64,000 bases of DNA from Terrisporobacter sp. (GCA_029851945.1 JARKUZ010000062.1:1-64000), one strand, 5' to 3'. Counted from the stretch's first letter, positions 1-9,807 are shown. The notes: generated by a model not told the origin, from the letters alone. Numbers and translations are program-made.

Positions 1-2
1 TT

Positions 3-58
3 AAAAAGGTACTTATACTAGCCTACAACATGTTATGGGTTAATATAAGTACCTTTTT
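3..58 (+). terminator. Intrinsic terminator of an upstream gene outside the window
   Basis: A perfect 15-bp inverted repeat (arms 3-17 and 44-58) is followed by T-rich sequence. The right arm ends in a T run, so it would stop transcription entering from the left. Confidence 0.75.
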
Positions 59-184
59 ATTAGACATTAACACCTAGAGTATAAAGTGTAATATTTATTA
101 TAAATTATGTATTAATCTTGAACTAAAATTTCCTCTATGATAAAATTTTTAAAGTGACAAATATATGAAAATAGGTGAGATAAA

Positions 185-1465
185 GTGCTTAAAGAAACAA
201 GTGAATTATTAAAAGAGTATTACGGATTAGATGATGAAACTTTTGCATTATCTGAGGAAGTAATGGAAGATATTAAAGATAAATTTGAAGAAATTAAACA
301 AATAAGAGAGTATAATCAATATAAAGTATTAAGAGCAATGCAAAGAGCTAATTTAAGTGATAATCACTTTAACTGGACTACTGGTTATGGATATAATGAT
401 ATAGGACGTGAAAAAATAGAAGAAATATACGCTGATGTATTTGGTGCAGAAGATGCTCTTGTTAGACCTATAATTGTAAATGGTACTCATGCATTAAGTT
501 TATGTATACAAGGTCTTGTTAGACCAGGAGATGAAATACTATCTATAACAGAGAAACCTTATGATACTTTACAAGGTGTAATAGGTATAAGAGAAGAAAA
601 AGGCTCATTAAAAGAGTTTGGTGTTACATATGATGATGTGGATTTTTTAGAAGATGGAAATATAGATTTAGAGGGCGTAAAAAGAAAAATAAATAATAGA
701 ACTAAGTTAGTATTGATTCAAAGATCAAAGGGATATTCATGGAGAAAATCTTTATCAATAGAGGACATAAAAGAAGCTATAGAAGTAGTCAAATCTGTAA
801 AAAAAGATGTAATAGTAATGGTAGATAATTGCTACGGTGAATTCTTAGATATAAAAGAGCCTACTGAGGTAGGCGCTGATATTATGGCTGGTTCATTAAT
901 CAAAAATCCAGGTGGAGGACTTGCATTAACAGGTGGTTATATAGCTGGTAGAAAAGATTTAGTTGAGATGGTATCTTATAGATTAACTACTCCTGGTATA
1001 GGAAAAGAATGTGGTCTTACATTTGGAACTTCAAGAAATGTATTACAAGGATTCTTTATGGCTCCTTATGTTACTTCTCAAGCGGTTATGGGAGCAATTT
1101 ACTGTGCTAGAATATTTGAAAGATTAGGATATGAAGTACTTCCTAAATATAACGATTTAAGAAGTGATATTATACAAGTTGTAAGACTAAAAAATGCTGA
1201 AGAAGTAATAGCATTTTGTCAAGGTGTTCAAGCAGCAGCTCCAGTTGACTCCTATGTCAAACCTGAACCATGGGCAATGCCTGGCTATGAAGATGAAGTT
1301 ATAATGGCAGCTGGAGCATTTATACAAGGCTCATCAATAGAACTTAGTGCTGATGCACCAATAAGACCTCCTTATAATGTATACTTCCAAGGTGGGCTTA
1401 CATTTGATCATTCAAAAATGGGTACATTAAAAGCAATAGAATATATAAAAAAATTAAATAAATAG
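185..1465 (+). CDS. Methionine gamma-lyase / aluminium-resistance family PLP enzyme
   Basis: This 426-residue cytosolic protein resembles the fold-type I PLP enzymes annotated as methionine gamma-lyase family or 'aluminium resistance' proteins. Members are related to cystathionine lyases; the true substrate is usually untested. The segment around residues 215-250 (VMVDNCYGEF, then SLIKNPGGG) has the expected PLP Asp and the Schiff-base Lys in the SLIKNPGGG motif. The length is typical of the family. The start is GTG at 185, preceded by AGGTGAG at about 173-179; no better in-frame ATG is near. It is a single-gene unit between two strong terminators. In many Firmicutes this gene follows hfq or miaA, but what lies upstream is outside the window. 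The family call is firm and the reaction is inferred. Confidence 0.85.
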   Translation: MLKETSELLKEYYGLDDETFALSEEVMEDIKDKFEEIKQIREYNQYKVLRAMQRANLSDNHFNWTTGYGYNDIGREKIEEIYADVFGAEDALVRPIIVNGTHALSLCIQGLVRPGDEILSITEKPYDTLQGVIGIREEKGSLKEFGVTYDDVDFLEDGNIDLEGVKRKINNRTKLVLIQRSKGYSWRKSLSIEDIKEAIEVVKSVKKDVIVMVDNCYGEFLDIKEPTEVGADIMAGSLIKNPGGGLALTGGYIAGRKDLVEMVSYRLTTPGIGKECGLTFGTSRNVLQGFFMAPYVTSQAVMGAIYCARIFERLGYEVLPKYNDLRSDIIQVVRLKNAEEVIAFCQGVQAAAPVDSYVKPEPWAMPGYEDEVIMAAGAFIQGSSIELSADAPIRPPYNVYFQGGLTFDHSKMGTLKAIEYIKKLNK

Positions 1466-1525
1466 AATAATAAAAAATAAAAGTCTTAATATATAAATGT
1501 ATTAAGACTTTTATTTTTTATTATT
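1466..1525 (+). terminator. Intrinsic terminator after the PLP enzyme gene
   Basis: A long, perfect 25-bp inverted repeat (arms 1466-1490 and 1501-1525) starts just after the stop codon. The centre carries AAGTCTTAAT and the outside is A/T-rich, giving a T run on the right. Confidence 0.85.
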
Positions 1526-1543
1526 AATTTTTGGAGGGATAAA

Positions 1544-2638
1544 ATGAAAATTTGTATTTTTTTAGGTGCTGGTGCATCAGCAGCAGAAAATATTCCAATA
1601 CAAAATGAATTGTTCACAGATTATTTTAAATATAGTTTACCAAATCATAAAAATAGTGATATGAACAAAAGCTTAAGAATTTTTTTTAAAGAAGTATTTA
1701 ACATAGATGTTTTCAATGATGATTTAAATAAGGTAAACTTTCCAACATTTGAAGAAGTATTGGGAATATTAGATATGGCAGAACAAAGAAGAGAATCTTT
1801 TAAGAATTTTGGAACAGAAACTTATAATAATAAGAATGGTTCTATAAATATTTTAAGACAATATTTAATATTACTTATGGCAAATGCAATAAATAATGCC
1901 TCAGAAAGTAGCAATAAATATCACCAACTTCTTTTAAAAAACTTATCAGAAAGTAATCAATTATTAGATACCACTTTTTTAAGTGTAAATTATGATATAC
2001 ATATAGATAATACTATTTCCACTATGTATGATAAAGCTAAATTTCCTGTAATGCTCGATTATGGAGTAGATTTTACGAATTTTAACTTTAATAATAGTTT
2101 ATGGAAAAGACCATCTGGTCAAAGTATAAAACTATATAAAATCCATGGATCGCTTAATTGGTTGTATTGTCCCATTTGTTCTAGTTTAACTCTTACACCT
2201 TATGAAGGTGGTGTTATGAGAATCTTAAATAATCAAGAAGATGCTACTTGTCTAAATTGTGGAGAACATACTATTCCTATAATTGTTCCCCCAACGTATT
2301 TTAAAGATATGTCCAATGTATATTTAGCAAATGTGTGGAATAAAGCTGAATCTACCCTTCGTAAAGCTGAGTTTTTAATATTTTGTGGGTATTCATTTCC
2401 AGAAGCTGATATTCACATTAAATATATGCTGAAGAGAGTGCAAACAAGTAGAAAAAATAACCCTCTTAAAATTATAGTATTTAATAATCATGATAAAAAG
2501 TTAGAATCATCATTAATTAAAGAAGAAAAAAGATATAAAAGATTTTTAGGAGAAAATATTCTTTTTACAAGAGATTCTTTTCAAGATTTTGCAAGTAATC
2601 CAATGAAATATATAAATATGTCAAAACCTATTAAATAA
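1544..2638 (+). CDS. SIR2-like domain protein with a zinc-knuckle pair
   Basis: This 364-residue protein has the hallmarks of the SIR2_2-like NAD-binding families. GAGAS is at residues 8-12, NYD at 149-151 in the strand that normally carries the catalytic Asn/Asp, and KIHGSLNW at 199-206 carries the candidate catalytic His. Two Cys pairs (C209/C212 and C236/C239) form a likely structural zinc site. FCGYSFPEADIHI near residue 280 is the typical C-terminal SIR2 strand. Stand-alone SIR2 proteins of this type can be NADases in anti-phage systems or deacylases. No signal peptide or membrane segment is seen. TTGGAGGG precedes the ATG. The next gene follows with no clear terminator between, so they may act as a pair. 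It is not a complete Thoeris ThsA: there is no SLOG domain and no TIR gene nearby. Confidence 0.75.
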   Translation: MKICIFLGAGASAAENIPIQNELFTDYFKYSLPNHKNSDMNKSLRIFFKEVFNIDVFNDDLNKVNFPTFEEVLGILDMAEQRRESFKNFGTETYNNKNGSINILRQYLILLMANAINNASESSNKYHQLLLKNLSESNQLLDTTFLSVNYDIHIDNTISTMYDKAKFPVMLDYGVDFTNFNFNNSLWKRPSGQSIKLYKIHGSLNWLYCPICSSLTLTPYEGGVMRILNNQEDATCLNCGEHTIPIIVPPTYFKDMSNVYLANVWNKAESTLRKAEFLIFCGYSFPEADIHIKYMLKRVQTSRKNNPLKIIVFNNHDKKLESSLIKEEKRYKRFLGENILFTRDSFQDFASNPMKYINMSKPIK

Positions 2639-2875
2639 TATGTTTTTATTGAAATAAGGAGTATATAAATATAAACTTTATGTATAAATAATTAAAATAA
2701 TAATATATGTTGCTAATTTGCTACCAACTATGTTTATTCTTATTTTTTTTTGTATTTTCAACATTATTTAGAAGAACTTTTAGACAAATTATTTATTTGG
2801 AAGGAATATAACTCTTATAATCAAATATTTAGTAGTAATATGAATAATAATTTTACTATTCAGGGGGGATTGCTA

Positions 2876-3748
2876 ATGGTAACATTTGATGTAAACGGAG
2901 CAATAATCAAATTTGATGAAAAAAGGGATAATTATAATACAATTAGAAAAAGTTTTATAGAGTATGGTAATGAAGCTTCTCAATTATTTAAGGACTACTG
3001 TTTAGATAATATTACAAATATAAGACAAATAAATGAAAAATATTTAGAATATGGTCAGAATATTATTAATGATGCAATAAGAAAAGGAGTAGAAACAATT
3101 GTTAATTATAATATAATAACAATAGATTTTAATTTGTTTAAAGAAATATATTGTAATAAGTACTTAGATTTTGAGAGATTATTTAATAACGTAAGCAGAG
3201 ATATAAGTAATAACAGAAATAAAAAAAATAATAATATTAAAATATTCGATGTTAAACCTATTATATGTAAATTAGGTAAATATATATATGAAGACTGCTT
3301 TAAAATTCACTTTGCTGTTTTAGATGCATTATTGGAAAATGGAGTTACTGAAGTAAATTCCTATATAGACCAAAGATCAATAAGACAATCAAATGCATTA
3401 TTTAATAATTACAAGGATGGATTTATAAGTAAGTTAGATGGATGTAAAGTTGTTCAGAAGATAATTATGTCTAATCCATATAGAAAAGATGTTTATGAAT
3501 TCCTAATTAAAGAAGATGGAGATTTTATGTTAGAAATAGAAAAATTAGCTGAATATTTAGGTTTTGATTTAAAAGATTATAAAGGTGCATTAATGGATAT
3601 CTATATAAAAGAATTAATGGATAAAGGCGTTGGTAATATAGATTTAGCCAAAGAAAAAGTAAAAAAATATGCTAAGTATATTGGTTGCAAAAATGATAGT
3701 ATTTATATAGCTAGAATAGATGCCATATATACATTTGAAAATGCTTAA
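2876..3748 (+). CDS. Unrecognised 290-residue cytosolic protein
   Basis: I do not recognise a named domain. ATG 2876 is chosen over upstream in-frame starts because a GGGGGG ribosome site lies at 2863-2868 with normal spacing, and the 42 upstream codons look like leader sequence. The protein is mostly alpha-helical and rich in Asn, Asp, Lys and Ile. It begins with a short beta-like segment (VTFDVNGAIIKFDEKRDN) and has no membrane segment or signal peptide. It ends in a strong terminator and follows the SIR2-like gene by about 240 bp of AT-rich sequence without an obvious terminator. A two-gene unit with the SIR2 protein is possible but unproven. Confidence 0.6.
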   Translation: MVTFDVNGAIIKFDEKRDNYNTIRKSFIEYGNEASQLFKDYCLDNITNIRQINEKYLEYGQNIINDAIRKGVETIVNYNIITIDFNLFKEIYCNKYLDFERLFNNVSRDISNNRNKKNNNIKIFDVKPIICKLGKYIYEDCFKIHFAVLDALLENGVTEVNSYIDQRSIRQSNALFNNYKDGFISKLDGCKVVQKIIMSNPYRKDVYEFLIKEDGDFMLEIEKLAEYLGFDLKDYKGALMDIYIKELMDKGVGNIDLAKEKVKKYAKYIGCKNDSIYIARIDAIYTFENA

Positions 3749-3781
3749 AAAATAGCTTCTACTTTGTGTAGAAGCTATTTT
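3749..3781 (+). terminator. Intrinsic terminator
   Basis: A perfect 14-bp stem (3749-3762 with 3768-3781, AATAGCTTCTAC core) begins just after the stop of the unrecognised gene. Confidence 0.85.
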
Positions 3782-3956
3782 ACTGAAAAAATCTATTATA
3801 ATTAAATAATATTAAAAAATTATACGATTTTAAATTTTATAGTTAAACTAATAACAATATTTGAGCTTTTTTATTTGCGATAGCTTCCATTTTTTGCTAA
3901 TATTATTAGTAGTACATATATAATATGGACACAATTTATAAATGGGGGGAAGCAAG

Positions 3957-4466
3957 ATGAATGGAAAATGTTGCTGTAAAAATGAGCAATGTCAAGATTT
4001 CAAAGAATTAGATCTTGTTTTAGACAAGTATGCTAAAGTACCTGGAAGCCTTATAACAATTCTACAAAAAGCTCAAGATATATATGGGTACATATCAATT
4101 GATACTATTAATCACATATCTGAAGCAACAGGTATTAAAACAGCTAAGATATACGGTGTTGCTACTTTTTATTCACAATTTAGACTACAGCCAATTGGTA
4201 AATATTTAATAATGCTTTGTCAAGGGACAGCATGTCATGTTAATGGCTCTGAAATGATAGAAGAAGCAGTATGTGAGTTCTTAAATATTAAAGACGGTGA
4301 AACAACAGAAGATGGATTATTTACTTTAAATAATGTGGCATGTTTAGGATGTTGTTCATTGGCACCAGTTATGATGATTAAAAGCGCTGACGGTGATGAG
4401 ACATATGGAAACTTAACTAAAGATTCTGTTAAAGAAATTTTAGCTGAAATCAAAGAAAGATCATAG
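3957..4466 (+). CDS. NuoE-like [2Fe-2S] thioredoxin-fold subunit
   Basis: This is the small subunit of an NADH-linked flavin/Fe-S complex (NuoE/HndA/HydC family, about 169 residues). The four [2Fe-2S] ligands are visible: CQGTACHVNG gives the first pair and VACLGCC the second. ATG 3957 is preferred because GGGGGA lies at about 3944-3949; an in-frame ATG at 3942 would sit on top of that ribosome site. An additional Cys cluster (CCCKNEQC) at the extreme N-terminus is unusual. A possible -10 (TATAAT, 3919-3924) lies upstream. It is the first gene of an operon with the NuoF- and NuoG-like genes; gaps are 14-17 bp. It should pass electrons to or from the flavin subunit in the cytosol. Confidence 0.9.
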   Translation: MNGKCCCKNEQCQDFKELDLVLDKYAKVPGSLITILQKAQDIYGYISIDTINHISEATGIKTAKIYGVATFYSQFRLQPIGKYLIMLCQGTACHVNGSEMIEEAVCEFLNIKDGETTEDGLFTLNNVACLGCCSLAPVMMIKSADGDETYGNLTKDSVKEILAEIKERS

Positions 4467-4480
4467 GGGGGGAACAGGTG

Positions 4481-6229
4481 ATGAAGGTTATAATCGGTCA
4501 AGGAAGCTGTGGTGTTGCAACAGGAGCAAAAAAGACAGCTGCAGAATTTGAAAGACTAATAGCTGAAAAAGGCCTAGATATAAAAGTAGATATTACTGGT
4601 TGTGTTGGTACTTGTTATCTTGAACCAATAGTTGATGTTTATGATGATAATGACAATATGACTAGATATGTAAAGGTAAAAACAGATAAAGTTGCTGAAA
4701 TAGTTGAAAAACATCTTGTAAATGGGGAAATAGCAACTAATGTGGAAATATCTGATGAAGATAAATTATTTATTGATAAACAAAAAAGGGTAGTTCTTAG
4801 AAATTGTGGTTTAATTAACCCAGAAAAAATAGAAGAATATATTTCAGTAGGTGGATATGAAGCTACTAAAAAAGTTGTTACTTCAATGAGTCAAGATGAA
4901 GTAATAGAGCAAATAAAAATTTCAGGTTTAAGAGGTAGAGGAGGAGCAGGCTTCCCTACTTGGTTTAAGTGGAATGCAGCAAAACAAAATCATGGGGAGC
5001 AAAAATATATAGTCTGTAATGCTGATGAAGGAGATCCAGGTGCATTTATGGATAGATCTGTTCTTGAAGGGGATCCTCATTCATTAATAGAAGGTATGAT
5101 AATTGGTGGATATGCAATGGGAGCTAGCGAAGGGGTTATATACGTTCGTGCTGAGTATCCTCTCGCTATACATAGATTAGAAATAGCAATGAATCAAGCT
5201 AGGGAAAATGGTTTTCTAGGTCAAAATATATTTGGTAGTGGGTTTAATTTTGAATTAAGAATCAAAGCAGGTGCAGGAGCTTTTGTATGTGGAGAAGAAA
5301 CAGCTCTTATTGCTTCATTAGAAGGCGAAAGGGGGATGCCAAGACTTAAGCCGCCATTCCCAGCAGCAAAAGGATACTGGCAAAAACCTACAAATATAAA
5401 CAATGTTGAAACTTATGCAAATGTTGCTTGGATTATAGCCAATGGGGGATCAGCATTTGGATCTATGGGTACTGATAAGAGTAAAGGAACTAAGGTATTT
5501 GCTCTTGCAGGAAAGATAAAGAAGGGTGGACTTGTAGAGGTACCGATGGGACTTCCACTAAAAGATGTTATATTTGGAATAGGTGGAGGAATAAAAAAAG
5601 ACAAAGAGTTCAAAGCCGTTCAAATGGGTGGTCCATCAGGTGGATGTATACCTGCTAAACTTATAGATACTCCTGTTGACTATGAAAATATAAATAAAAC
5701 AGGAGCCATAGTTGGTTCAGGCGGTATGATAGTAATGGATGAAACTACTTGTATGGTAGATATGGCAAGATATTTCTTGGATTTCACAAGAAAAGAATCT
5801 TGCGGAAAATGTAACTATTGCCGTGTTGGGACAAAAAGAATGCTTGAAATTTTAGAAAGAATCACTAAAGGTGAAGGTAAAGACGGAGATATAGAATTAC
5901 TTGAAGAATTAGCTATGAAAATAAAAGATGGCTCAATGTGTGGATTAGGGCAAACTGCACCGAATCCAGTTCTGACTACTATTAAATATTTTAGAAATGA
6001 ATATGAGGATCATATTTATAATAAAAAATGTACAGCTAAATCATGTAAAAATCTTATTTCATTTAATATTACAGATGATTGTAAAGGCTGTACAGCTTGT
6101 TCTAAAAAATGTCCAGTTGGTGCAATATCAGGTGAAAAGAAAGAAATGCATGTTATTGACCATGATAAATGTATAAAGTGTGGTAAATGCGAAGAAACTT
6201 GTAAGTTCAACGCTATCGTTAGAGACTAA
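4481..6229 (+). CDS. NuoF-like NAD(H)/FMN subunit with N-terminal [2Fe-2S] and C-terminal ferredoxin domains
   Basis: This 582-residue subunit has the layout of HndC/HydB/FdhB. A thioredoxin-like [2Fe-2S] domain (residues 1-85, C10, then CVGTC) comes first. The NuoF core follows, with the NADH site GRGGAGFPTW, the FMN loop ADEGDPGAFMDRS, and the N3 cluster motif ESCGKCNYCRVG. The C-terminus holds two [4Fe-4S] motifs (CKGCTACSKKCPVG and CIKCGKCEETC). It oxidises or reduces NAD(H) and distributes electrons through FMN. GTG 4478 is possible, but ATG 4481 has better spacing from the GGGGGGG site. Gene order and the C-terminal ferredoxin are typical of electron-bifurcating hydrogenase or formate dehydrogenase complexes. 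No H-cluster hydrogenase gene is in the cluster. Confidence 0.92.
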   Translation: MKVIIGQGSCGVATGAKKTAAEFERLIAEKGLDIKVDITGCVGTCYLEPIVDVYDDNDNMTRYVKVKTDKVAEIVEKHLVNGEIATNVEISDEDKLFIDKQKRVVLRNCGLINPEKIEEYISVGGYEATKKVVTSMSQDEVIEQIKISGLRGRGGAGFPTWFKWNAAKQNHGEQKYIVCNADEGDPGAFMDRSVLEGDPHSLIEGMIIGGYAMGASEGVIYVRAEYPLAIHRLEIAMNQARENGFLGQNIFGSGFNFELRIKAGAGAFVCGEETALIASLEGERGMPRLKPPFPAAKGYWQKPTNINNVETYANVAWIIANGGSAFGSMGTDKSKGTKVFALAGKIKKGGLVEVPMGLPLKDVIFGIGGGIKKDKEFKAVQMGGPSGGCIPAKLIDTPVDYENINKTGAIVGSGGMIVMDETTCMVDMARYFLDFTRKESCGKCNYCRVGTKRMLEILERITKGEGKDGDIELLEELAMKIKDGSMCGLGQTAPNPVLTTIKYFRNEYEDHIYNKKCTAKSCKNLISFNITDDCKGCTACSKKCPVGAISGEKKEMHVIDHDKCIKCGKCEETCKFNAIVRD

Positions 6230-6246
6230 GAGAGGGGGATTATAAA

Positions 6247-9200
6247 ATGAAAAAATTCAGATTAAATATTGACGGTAAAGAAGTATTTGGTTTACCTGGT
6301 CAAACAATTCTTGAAGTTGCAAGAGAAAATGATGTTTTCATTCCTACTCTATGCTTCGACGAAAGAACAAAAATATATGGTTCATGTGGTTTATGTGTAG
6401 TTGAAATTGAAGGTATGCCAAAAATGGTTAAAGCTTGTGCTACTGAAATAGCACCAAATATGATAATAAAAACTAACACTGAAAGAGTAGTAGAATCTAG
6501 AAAAACAAATCTAGAATTATTATTATCAAATCATATAGGAGATTGTAGACCACCATGTGTACTTTCTTGCCCAGCAGGAACAGATTGTCAAGGTTATGTA
6601 GGTTTAATAGCTAATGGTGAACATGAAGCAGCAATAGAATTAATAAAAGATAAAATACCACTACCAGCTTCTTTAGGTAGAGTATGCCCACATCCATGTG
6701 AGGAACAATGTAGAAGAAAATTAGTTGAAGAGCCTGTATCTATACAATGGTTAAAAAGATTTGCAGCTGATAAGGATTTAGAATCAGAAAATCCATTTAT
6801 TCCAGAAATAGAAAAAGAAACAGGAAAAAGTATAGCTATAATCGGTGGGGGACCTATGGGTCTATCTGCAGCATATTTCTTAAGACAAAAAGGCCACAGT
6901 GTAACAATAATAGAATCAATGCCTAAACTTGGGGGTATGCTTCGTTACGGTATACCAGAATATAGACTTCCAAAAGCTGTTTTAGATGAAGAAATAGCTT
7001 TAATAGAAAGTATGGGAGTTAGAATGATCCCTAATACTAAGGTTGGTGTTGATATACCATTCGAGACAATAAAATCCGATTATGATGCAGTACTTCTTGG
7101 AATAGGTGCTTGGCTATCTACTGGAGTTAGATGCAAAGGAGAAGACAGTATAGGTGTTATAGGAGGAATTGATTTCTTAAGAAAAGTTGTCAGAAATGAA
7201 GAGATTAAACTTGGAGAAAATGTAGCTATAGTTGGTGGTGGTAATACAGCAATGGATGCTTGTAGAACTGCTGTAAGATTAGGTGCAAAGAAAGTTTATA
7301 ATATATACAGAAGAACTAAAAATGAAATGCCAGCTGATATGGTAGAAATAGTTGAAGCTGAAGAAGAAGGAGTAATCTTTAAAAACTTAACTAATCCTAT
7401 TGAGGTGATATCCGATGAAGAAGGAAAAGTTAAACAAGTAGTTCTTCAAGTTATGGAACTAGGGGATGCTGATGCATCTGGAAGAAGAAAGCCAATACCT
7501 GTTGAAGGAAAAACAGAAACTATAGATATTGATACTATGATATTAGCAATAGGTCAAGCTGTTGATTCATCATGTTTTGATAGTCTTGAAAAGACTAGAA
7601 AAAATGCAATAGCTTATGATAAAGATACATTTATGACTAGTATGGAAGGAGTATTTGCTGGAGGTGACTGTGGTAACGATAAAATTTCTATTGCTGTAGA
7701 AGCTATAGCAGATGCTAAAAAGGTTTCTGAATCGATAGACTCATATTTAAGCGGTGAAATACTTAAATATGAGAGACCATATGTAGTTGAAAGATTTGAT
7801 ATAACTGAAAAGACATTTGAAGATAGAGAGAGAATGTGCAGACCAGTTATGGATCAATTAGAAGCTGAAGAAAGAAAAGATAACTTTACAGAGGTTGTAT
7901 TCGGATACGATGAAGATCAAGCTGTAAAAGAAGCTTGTAGATGTTTAGAATGTGGTTGTCACGACTACTTTGAATGTAAGTTAATAGAATATGCTAATAA
8001 ATATAAAGTTGAACCAAATAGACTTGCAGGAGATAAGAATAAGGTAGAATTTGAAGATAATCATCCTTTTATAGTAAGAGACCCTAATAAGTGTATACTT
8101 TGTGGGCTTTGTGTAAGAGTTTGTGATGAAGTCATGGGAGTAGGTGCACTAGGTCTAGTTAACAGAGGATTCGATACAGTGGTTAAACCTTCTTTAGAAA
8201 AGCCTCTTGCTGAATCAGGATGTATGTCTTGTGGTCAATGTGTAAGTGTTTGTCCGACAGGGGCTCTTCAAGAAAGACAATCAGTATTTAAAGAAGTACC
8301 TCTTGATACAAATGTTACAGAAACTACATGCTCATTCTGTTCAGTAGGTTGTAGTTTATATCTTGAATCTTACGGTGATATGTTAATTAAATCTAATCCA
8401 GTTAAAGATGGAAAGGTTAACAAAGGTCTTATATGTGGAAAGGGTAAATGGGGATTTGACTGTTCTGTATTAGAAGGAAAACTTACAAAGCCACTTATAA
8501 GAACTAAAGAAGGATTTAGAGAAAGTGATTATCATGAAGCTTTAGTATTAGTTGCTAAAAAAGCTGAAAGTATAGCTGCTAAATATGGAAAAGATTCAGT
8601 AGCAGTTTCTATATCAGATAGATATACAAATGAAGAAGTCTATGCCATAAAGAAATTAGCAGATATAATGGGAGCTAAAACTCTTTGCTTTAATAACAGA
8701 AAAAGTGGAATTGAAGAGGTTCTTGGATTAGATGCTTCTCCAAATACAATTGATGAATTATTATCTACAAATGTTATATTAACATTTGGTTTTATAATGG
8801 AAAATAACCCAGTTATTCAACTTAAGTTAAAACAAGCTGCTGAAAATGGAAGTAAAATATATGTAATAAATCCTTTAGGATACGAAGTTAATAACTTTGA
8901 CTTTGCTACAAAAGTAGTGTATGTAGAAAATAATATTGATACTTTAAAAGAAATAGCTAAATCATTAATTGATATGGGAAAAATGTCATCTTTAGATACT
9001 TTTGAAGCTTTTAAATCTTCTTTATCTGATGTAGTAGTATCTGATGATATTAGAGAAATTACAAATGAATATGTAAATGCAAAAAAATCTATGATAGTAT
9101 TCCAACAAAATGTTGTATCATATGAAGCTTCTATTATGATAGCTAATATTGCGTTACTATCAGGTCATATTGGATCTCCAAGAGATGGAATTTTACAAGT

Positions 9201-9777
9201 TAAAGCTAAAAATAATTCTCAAGGATTAGTAGATATGGGAATAAAATCTGGTAATGAAGCAATGAATGATGTTAAAGCATTATTATGCTTTGGAGAAAAT
9301 CCAGCTTATGGATTTGATAATTTAGAATTCTTAATGGTTTGTGATACTCATATGACTGAGACTTGTGATAAAGCTGATGTTGTAATACCAGGAACTGGAT
9401 TTGCAAGTGTAAATGGTACTTTTACAAATACAGAAAGAAGGTTACAAGGAGTAAATCAAGTTATATATGAAGATGTTGAATTATCAAATTGGCAAGTAGC
9501 ATCAGAAATAGCTCATGTATATGAAGTAGAATTTAACTATATAGATACTTCAGATATAAGTTTAGAAATAGAAGACGTTATCTATAAATACAAATATGCT
9601 AAACTTGATGAAGTTTTAGGTGGTGTACGATCTCCAATTAATCCTAAATTTACATTAGTAGATGAAGGTGATTTTGTTGATGTTCTTGAATGTAGTGATA
9701 ATTTAATGAATGTGATAAATAATAGATTGCCTAGAAAAGTTAAAACAGAACGAGAATGCTTATCTTATAATATCTAA
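6247..9777 (+). CDS. NuoG/FdhA-like large subunit with an inserted GltD/NfnB-type flavoprotein domain
   Basis: This 1176-residue chimera starts with a NuoG [2Fe-2S] domain (C36, C47, C50, C64) and the NHxxxC region. A GltD-like FAD/NAD(P) module follows at about 100-520: CPAGTDCQGYV, GRVCPHPCEEQCRR, GGGPMGLSAAY, GGGNTAMDA, FAGGDC. Next come two [4Fe-4S] motifs (CILCGLCVRVC, CMSCGQCVSVC). The last part is a MopB-like domain with its own cluster (CSFCSVGC...ICGKG) and TNTERRLQGV. The domain lacks the Cys/Sec-Arg-x-x-Cys-His motif of formate dehydrogenases; TLCFNNRKSG stands where it should be. Hence it probably does not act on formate and may instead link NAD(H), ferredoxin and another nucleotide through its second flavin. 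The reaction is inferred. It is the last gene of the operon. Confidence 0.85.
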   Translation: MKKFRLNIDGKEVFGLPGQTILEVARENDVFIPTLCFDERTKIYGSCGLCVVEIEGMPKMVKACATEIAPNMIIKTNTERVVESRKTNLELLLSNHIGDCRPPCVLSCPAGTDCQGYVGLIANGEHEAAIELIKDKIPLPASLGRVCPHPCEEQCRRKLVEEPVSIQWLKRFAADKDLESENPFIPEIEKETGKSIAIIGGGPMGLSAAYFLRQKGHSVTIIESMPKLGGMLRYGIPEYRLPKAVLDEEIALIESMGVRMIPNTKVGVDIPFETIKSDYDAVLLGIGAWLSTGVRCKGEDSIGVIGGIDFLRKVVRNEEIKLGENVAIVGGGNTAMDACRTAVRLGAKKVYNIYRRTKNEMPADMVEIVEAEEEGVIFKNLTNPIEVISDEEGKVKQVVLQVMELGDADASGRRKPIPVEGKTETIDIDTMILAIGQAVDSSCFDSLEKTRKNAIAYDKDTFMTSMEGVFAGGDCGNDKISIAVEAIADAKKVSESIDSYLSGEILKYERPYVVERFDITEKTFEDRERMCRPVMDQLEAEERKDNFTEVVFGYDEDQAVKEACRCLECGCHDYFECKLIEYANKYKVEPNRLAGDKNKVEFEDNHPFIVRDPNKCILCGLCVRVCDEVMGVGALGLVNRGFDTVVKPSLEKPLAESGCMSCGQCVSVCPTGALQERQSVFKEVPLDTNVTETTCSFCSVGCSLYLESYGDMLIKSNPVKDGKVNKGLICGKGKWGFDCSVLEGKLTKPLIRTKEGFRESDYHEALVLVAKKAESIAAKYGKDSVAVSISDRYTNEEVYAIKKLADIMGAKTLCFNNRKSGIEEVLGLDASPNTIDELLSTNVILTFGFIMENNPVIQLKLKQAAENGSKIYVINPLGYEVNNFDFATKVVYVENNIDTLKEIAKSLIDMGKMSSLDTFEAFKSSLSDVVVSDDIREITNEYVNAKKSMIVFQQNVVSYEASIMIANIALLSGHIGSPRDGILQVKAKNNSQGLVDMGIKSGNEAMNDVKALLCFGENPAYGFDNLEFLMVCDTHMTETCDKADVVIPGTGFASVNGTFTNTERRLQGVNQVIYEDVELSNWQVASEIAHVYEVEFNYIDTSDISLEIEDVIYKYKYAKLDEVLGGVRSPINPKFTLVDEGDFVDVLECSDNLMNVINNRLPRKVKTERECLSYNI

Positions 9778-9807
9778 ATTTTTAGAGTTGTATATTTAGT
9801 ATTTATA

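Noticed and set aside
1544..2638. A Thoeris system (ThsA) for the SIR2-like gene
   Set aside because: ThsA has a SLOG domain after SIR2 and a TIR partner; neither is present here. The finding of Tad1 in the prophage does not prove the host carries Thoeris.
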